This document shows, piece by piece, positions 60,178-64,000 of a stretch of 64,000 bases of DNA. This DNA comes from Ammoniphilus resinae (GTDB lineage: Bacteria > Bacillota > Bacilli > Aneurinibacillales > RAOX-1), in contig NZ_JAGGKT010000004.1 of the NCBI RefSeq assembly GCF_017873965.1, positions 62,001 to 126,000 on the forward strand, in the 5' to 3' direction. Position numbers and translations under genes: made by a program. Under the pieces are notes generated by a model that worked only from the letters and a program-made list of their open reading frames with translations, was not told where the DNA came from and did not search any database. Each line of letters starts with the position of its first letter. The first letter of the stretch is position 1.

Positions 60178-61170
60178 TTAATACCCTACATCGGTTCTTA
60201 CTTCCATAGATGGGTAGCTTACTACAGTAATAACCCGTGTAGAATTAGTTTTGATATTATCTACACCCACTGAAAAGCTACCTTTCTTCACTTTGGACCA
60301 ATCTACAGGAATGCTGTAAGATTTACCTGGTACAAATTCTCGGTTGTAGTTTAAATATTCCCAAGTACCATCTTTGTAGTCTAAGCCAAGTGCCAAGCGG
60401 TAAGTGAATCCTTCAGGCAATTCAGGCAATGAAAATGCAAATTTGCCGTTAGAAAAGTCAAAAGAATCAACTACTTGTTTATTAATTGCTTTGGAGTAGT
60501 CTACTTTGATTCGACCATCTTTTTCAACAGGGTCATTATCATTTGCGTTTGGTGTTTCAGCCTTTGGCAAAGGTGGCAATTGGGAAACATCACTAGGTGT
60601 AAAAGGACGATCTTTCAGTTCACGTAGTCCTTTTGACATAACATTCCTAATGAAAGTTACAGCTTCAGCTCGAGTAAGAAGGTCATTTCCTTTGTAAGCA
60701 GCAACACTTACTTCGCCTGGAACTTTACCATTAGCCAATCCTTGAGCCAACAAGTAATGAATAGCATTATTTCCTGTGTAGTTTACACCAGTAGAACCTG
60801 CAACAATTTCTGCTACTTTAGTACGGTTAATAGGTACATTACGTTTATCGATGTCCCTAAATCCAACGGTAGGGTAATTTTGTTGTGCAGCGTAGTTGTA
60901 AACAGCATCTGACCAATGTTCTGGGTATTCCACAGAAATTAAAGCTTTAGGATTGAAAGCATTGGTATACATGGTAAGAAACTCGGCTTCAGTTACTTCA
61001 TTATCAGGGCGGATGGTTCCATCAGGGTAACCTTTAATGATTTTCATTTGTTTGGCCCATTCAAGGTTGTCGTCAGCCCAATGGGCGTCTGCTCGTTGGT
61101 CCATAGCATTTACACTCCATAAGCTTACCGCAATTAAGGCAATAGCTATAGGCTTTTTAAGTTTATCCAT
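60178..61170 (-). CDS. S-layer homology (SLH) domain surface protein
   Basis: 330 residues from ATG 61170 after TAGGAGG; the longer frame to 61221 has no site. A signal peptide (KKPIAIALIAVSLWSVNA) is followed by three SLH modules (HWADDNLEWAKQMKIIKGYPDG...; HWSDAVYNYAAQQNY...; LLTRAEAVTFIRNVM) that bind pyruvylated cell-wall polymer. A proline-rich linker (about 205-225) leads to a C-terminal beta domain of about 110 residues of unknown role. It is held on the cell surface. Confidence 0.88.
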   Translation of the reverse strand: MDKLKKPIAIALIAVSLWSVNAMDQRADAHWADDNLEWAKQMKIIKGYPDGTIRPDNEVTEAEFLTMYTNAFNPKALISVEYPEHWSDAVYNYAAQQNYPTVGFRDIDKRNVPINRTKVAEIVAGSTGVNYTGNNAIHYLLAQGLANGKVPGEVSVAAYKGNDLLTRAEAVTFIRNVMSKGLRELKDRPFTPSDVSQLPPLPKAETPNANDNDPVEKDGRIKVDYSKAINKQVVDSFDFSNGKFAFSLPELPEGFTYRLALGLDYKDGTWEYLNYNREFVPGKSYSIPVDWSKVKKGSFSVGVDNIKTNSTRVITVVSYPSMEVRTDVGY

Positions 61171-61700
61171 ATGAATCCTCCTAAGTATAGTTATCATAAG
61201 ATTTATTCTAATGGAAATCATAGCACATTATCCTATTCTTAGTTAATTAATATTCTATATTTTTGTCCATACAACCAACCTTCAAATTAATACTACGATC
61301 CAAATTTCAAATCCTATTAATATTTATTTAAAGATAGCAAAGTATGGATAGAATGATTGTGGAAATGGCGCGTTTATAGAGAAGTTTTTCCGGCTACCAC
61401 TTTGAACGACCACAACATACGGATCAAAATTTGATCTATGAAGGATTTGCTCCCTAACTCACAATCCTGCTTAAAACTCAGGTAAGTCTAAATCTTTATT
61501 TTCTAGTATTCAACTATATTTTCAAAATCTAATACTATATTTTGTGTCTAGAGCATATTTCAAGTGAAAATCACATACCTATTCTGGTTTGAAGCTATCA
61601 TTTTAACCTCTCATTTTTTGACCGATACTTCTACATTTAATACCCTATATACAAGAAATGAATCTCGTACAAACACTTAAATGGGAGGTCAGAGGATATC
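61171..61700. other. Intergenic region, no gene seen
   Basis: 530 bp, AT-rich. It should contain the divergent promoters of the SLH gene (leftward) and of the gene at 61701. I see no coding frame of quality and no strong hairpin. Confidence 0.4.
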
Positions 61701-62231
61701 ATGGTCAAGAATGAAGCGACAGCCAAACGAGGTAATAGTCAATATGAAGTAGGGCATGAAGAAATGGAGCATTTATTATCTGCATTTGAGGAATTCCAAA
61801 CTTGGGGCTTTTTAGGGGATCCATTTGATAGTGATCCGTTTAGTATGCTTTATTTAGTACCGCAGAAACGTTTAGTCAAACCGAAAAAGAGGAACCAATT
61901 AGAGGTTGATTACAAGGTAGACATCTTCGTATTAAGCGGGGAAACTGGTTCACATTTTTGCTGCAGATATAATTATTCATTCGATGAATTTCAGAAAACA
62001 AATTTTCAGGGATCATTCAAAATCAAGATTTGCAAGGAAAATAAACCGCTTTTAGATTGGATTGTCAGAAATAAGTCCGTTCTATTAATCAATCCCCTTA
62101 CAACAGGCATGATCGTATTGGACGATCTACATTCATTCTCAAACTTTATCTCAAAACATGCAGGCTTTGTACTACCTATTCACGATGTATCTGCTTTAGC
62201 ATTCAATAATGATTACTTAAACTTTTTATAA
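61701..62231 (+). CDS. Hypothetical protein upstream of topB
   Basis: 176 residues after GGGAGG. A soluble alpha/beta protein with no membrane helix; residues DPFDSDPFSMLYLVP and YKVDIFVLSGETGSHFCCRY give strand-rich blocks. Transcribed in the same direction as topB but separated by a promoter-leader. No family is recognised. Confidence 0.6.
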   Translation: MVKNEATAKRGNSQYEVGHEEMEHLLSAFEEFQTWGFLGDPFDSDPFSMLYLVPQKRLVKPKKRNQLEVDYKVDIFVLSGETGSHFCCRYNYSFDEFQKTNFQGSFKIKICKENKPLLDWIVRNKSVLLINPLTTGMIVLDDLHSFSNFISKHAGFVLPIHDVSALAFNNDYLNFL

Positions 62232-62287
62232 ACGACCACCCGGTCATTCATTATAAAAGAAGTGTTTTCCGCTTATCATAGATAGGG

Positions 62288-62372
62288 TATAATTAAAGTA
62301 ACTTAATGCAATGTCAGACAAGGGAGTACCTTAAACCTAACCTTAGGTTTATTGTGCTCTCTTTTTTTTATA
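62288..62372 (+). promoter_or_regulatory. Promoter with hairpin leader, family B (topB)
   Basis: TATAAT at 62288-62293 precedes GGGAGTACC...TTAAACCTAA paired with TTAGGTTTA...GTGCTCTC (wobble pairs at two sites) and T8 (62322-62369). The topB ribosome site CGGAGG follows. Confidence 0.65.
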
Positions 62373-62392
62373 ACTTCACACGGAGGTTCGTT

Positions 62393-64000
62393 ATGAAACT
62401 CATCTTGGCAGAGAAAAAACAACAGGCAGAGAAATTGGCTGCTCCATTTGAGAATAAACCAGGGAACGGCTTCATCGAAATCCATCCCAATACAATTTTC
62501 CCAAAAGGGGCATATATTACCTGGGCGATGGGGCATCTTTTCTCATTGGCTGATCCAGAAGAATACGATCCTAAATTCAAAAAATGGGTACTTGAAGATC
62601 TACCGATCATGCCGGAAGAATTCAAATATACTTTAATTAAAACCAAGGGTAAACAATTTAACATCATCAGGGATTTAGCGAAAAAAGATCAGATTACTGA
62701 GATCGTTATAGGGTCTGATCCTGGGCGTGAGGGAGAGGTAATAGCCCGTATCATCATTCAAATGAGTGGTGTAAAAAAGCCGATGAAAAGGTTATGGACA
62801 ACCTCTTTGACACCCAATGCCGTGACCAAGGCATTTGAAAATCTTCTCCCTGAAAAAGATAAACGCCCATTATTTTATGAAGCTCAAGCGCGAGCCTATG
62901 CTGATTGGTTAGTGGGTATGAATACATCGAGGGCATACACCATTCTATTGCGACAAAAAGGAGAGAAAGAAACGTTTTCTACTGGAAGGGTCCAAACACC
63001 TTTGCTTGCTTTAATTCTAAAACGGGAAGAAGAAATAGAATCTTTTATATCGAGCCCATTTTGGAAGGTATTTGCTGATTTCCATTTAAATAGCACTGTT
63101 CTTCAAGGTAAATGGTTTAAGAATGACATGGACCGATTGGTTAATGAGGAACAAGCAAGGGCCTTAGAGGAGTATTGTAAGGGTAAGGGGGCCGTCATTA
63201 CGGACATTTCAACCGACCGGAAAGAATACCATCCGCCTCAGCTTCATAGCCTTTCTACGTTACAGTTAGCAGCCAATCGTTTATACAAAATGTCACCAGA
63301 TACAGTCCTGAAGATATGCCAAGAATTATACTTGAAAGAGCATATCTCCTATCCGCGATCTGACTCGCAGCATGTAACAGAAGAAGAAGCAAAGGATTTT
63401 CCAATAATTTTGGGCCAATTAGGTGCTCTGGATCCCTATCGTGAATTCATTCCTGTTCCCATTTCGAACCTAATTGGAAATAAGAGATATGTTAACTCGG
63501 ATAAAGTTTCTGATCACTATGCTATTATTCCAACGGAGAAAATTCCTAAGCTGGAAGAACTGACACAAGATGAGTGGAACATATACGATCTTATCGCGAA
63601 GTCCTTAATTGCTGCACATTACCCAGAAGCGATATTTAATTACACTAAAATCGTTACACTCGTGGACGAAAAATTCTCCTTCATAAGCAAAGGTAAACAA
63701 ATGATGGCTGAAGGTTGGAGAAAAGTTTTATTTTCTGCCGGGGAAGAAGACGATGAAGAAAATACAATCCTCCCCAACGTTAAAATAGGGGAATCCGGCC
63801 TAGTCACTAACACTGAAATGAGAGAAGGAAAAACATCTCCACCGAAACGGTATACAGAAGGGGATCTTATTGCCCTCATGAAAGGGGCCGGAAAATCGAT
63901 AGATGATAAAGATGCAGAAATAGAAAAAATTCTCGAAGCTACTGAAGGGCTTGGTACAGAGGCAACACGAGCATCGATTATTGAAACTTTAAAAACAAGA
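62393..64000 (+). CDS. topB: DNA topoisomerase III, 3'-truncated by window edge
   Basis: 536 residues visible from ATG 62393; the frame is still open at 64000. Type IA topoisomerase: N-terminal Toprim LILAEKKQQA and the metal motif GSDPGREGE (as in Firmicute TopB with G in place of the second Asp), DWLVGMNTSRAYT, STGRVQTPLLALI, and the active-site region ISYPRSDSQHV with catalytic Tyr. Plasmid-borne TopB decatenates replication and transfer intermediates and is common on large Gram-positive plasmids and ICEs. Expression is probably under the leader hairpin just upstream. Confidence 0.93.
   Translation, partial: MKLILAEKKQQAEKLAAPFENKPGNGFIEIHPNTIFPKGAYITWAMGHLFSLADPEEYDPKFKKWVLEDLPIMPEEFKYTLIKTKGKQFNIIRDLAKKDQITEIVIGSDPGREGEVIARIIIQMSGVKKPMKRLWTTSLTPNAVTKAFENLLPEKDKRPLFYEAQARAYADWLVGMNTSRAYTILLRQKGEKETFSTGRVQTPLLALILKREEEIESFISSPFWKVFADFHLNSTVLQGKWFKNDMDRLVNEEQARALEEYCKGKGAVITDISTDRKEYHPPQLHSLSTLQLAANRLYKMSPDTVLKICQELYLKEHISYPRSDSQHVTEEEAKDFPIILGQLGALDPYREFIPVPISNLIGNKRYVNSDKVSDHYAIIPTEKIPKLEELTQDEWNIYDLIAKSLIAAHYPEAIFNYTKIVTLVDEKFSFISKGKQMMAEGWRKVLFSAGEEDDEENTILPNVKIGESGLVTNTEMREGKTSPPKRYTEGDLIALMKGAGKSIDDKDAEIEKILEATEGLGTEATRASIIETLKTR

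Overview
The window is AT-rich DNA of a low-GC, endospore-forming Firmicute, most likely a Bacillaceae. The evidence is a spore germination receptor operon (gerA-gerB-gerC), a Spo0E-type phosphatase, strong AGGAGG-type ribosome sites, frequent TTG/GTG starts and SLH and lipoprotein genes. The gene mix (topoisomerase III, UvrD-type helicase, TraX, CoiA-like nucleases, a solo 5'-3' exonuclease, many tiny membrane proteins and nested transposons) fits a large plasmid or integrative element better than core chromosome. I recognise no rep, par or relaxase gene, so the replicon type is open.

Layout. 0-9 kb: a secreted 1971-residue PKD-repeat protein, a membrane-anchored ankyrin protein and a protein that looks like a degenerate FtsK/TraG-type ATPase. 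9-14.5 kb: small hypotheticals, a run of tiny membrane peptides (11.4-12.9 kb) and a minus-strand GIY-YIG protein. 14.5-19.3 kb: exonuclease plus Cys-rich partner, an orphan transposon end, then a PAS-PAS-GGDEF-EAL-PilZ protein. 19.6-22.5 kb: traX, a CoiA-like gene flanked by direct repeats copied from the traX 3' end, then the 5' half of a NERD-domain gene.

22,529-38,467 is the main discovery: a ~15.9 kb Tn554-like element inserted in the NERD gene, whose 3' half resumes in frame at 38,468. It carries an HTH gene, tnpA, tnpB, tnpC, several hypotheticals and a complete gerABC operon as apparent cargo. Within it an IS66-family element (27,670-33,370, 8-bp target duplication) interrupts a small membrane-protein gene, and within the IS66 tnpC sits a trio of tyrosine recombinases (RIT-type element, 29,325-32,492). 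This makes three nested levels of insertion.

39-46 kb: a 369-bp MITE-like element, a double-winged-helix regulator, an HhH protein with a CoiA/Vsr-like protein, a lipoprotein, Spo0E and a frameshifted ankyrin gene. 46-51 kb: an IclR / DJ-1-PfpI / Rieske oxygenase / BCCT transporter cassette that suggests catabolism of a betaine- or carnitine-like quaternary amine. 51-56 kb: helicase, zinc-ribbon proteins and a PLD-type nuclease lipoprotein. 57.4-57.65 kb: seven tandem 36-bp iteron-like units. 58-64 kb: membrane metalloprotease, HEPN protein, SLH protein and topB, which runs off the window.

Two cross-cutting signals stand out. First, at least eight genes are preceded by a -10-like box, a very short leader and an intrinsic-terminator hairpin, and the hairpins fall into two sequence families, so shared attenuation control is plausible. 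Second, about nine single-base frameshifts in eight otherwise intact-looking genes lie in short homopolymers, so sequencing error must be weighed against real decay.
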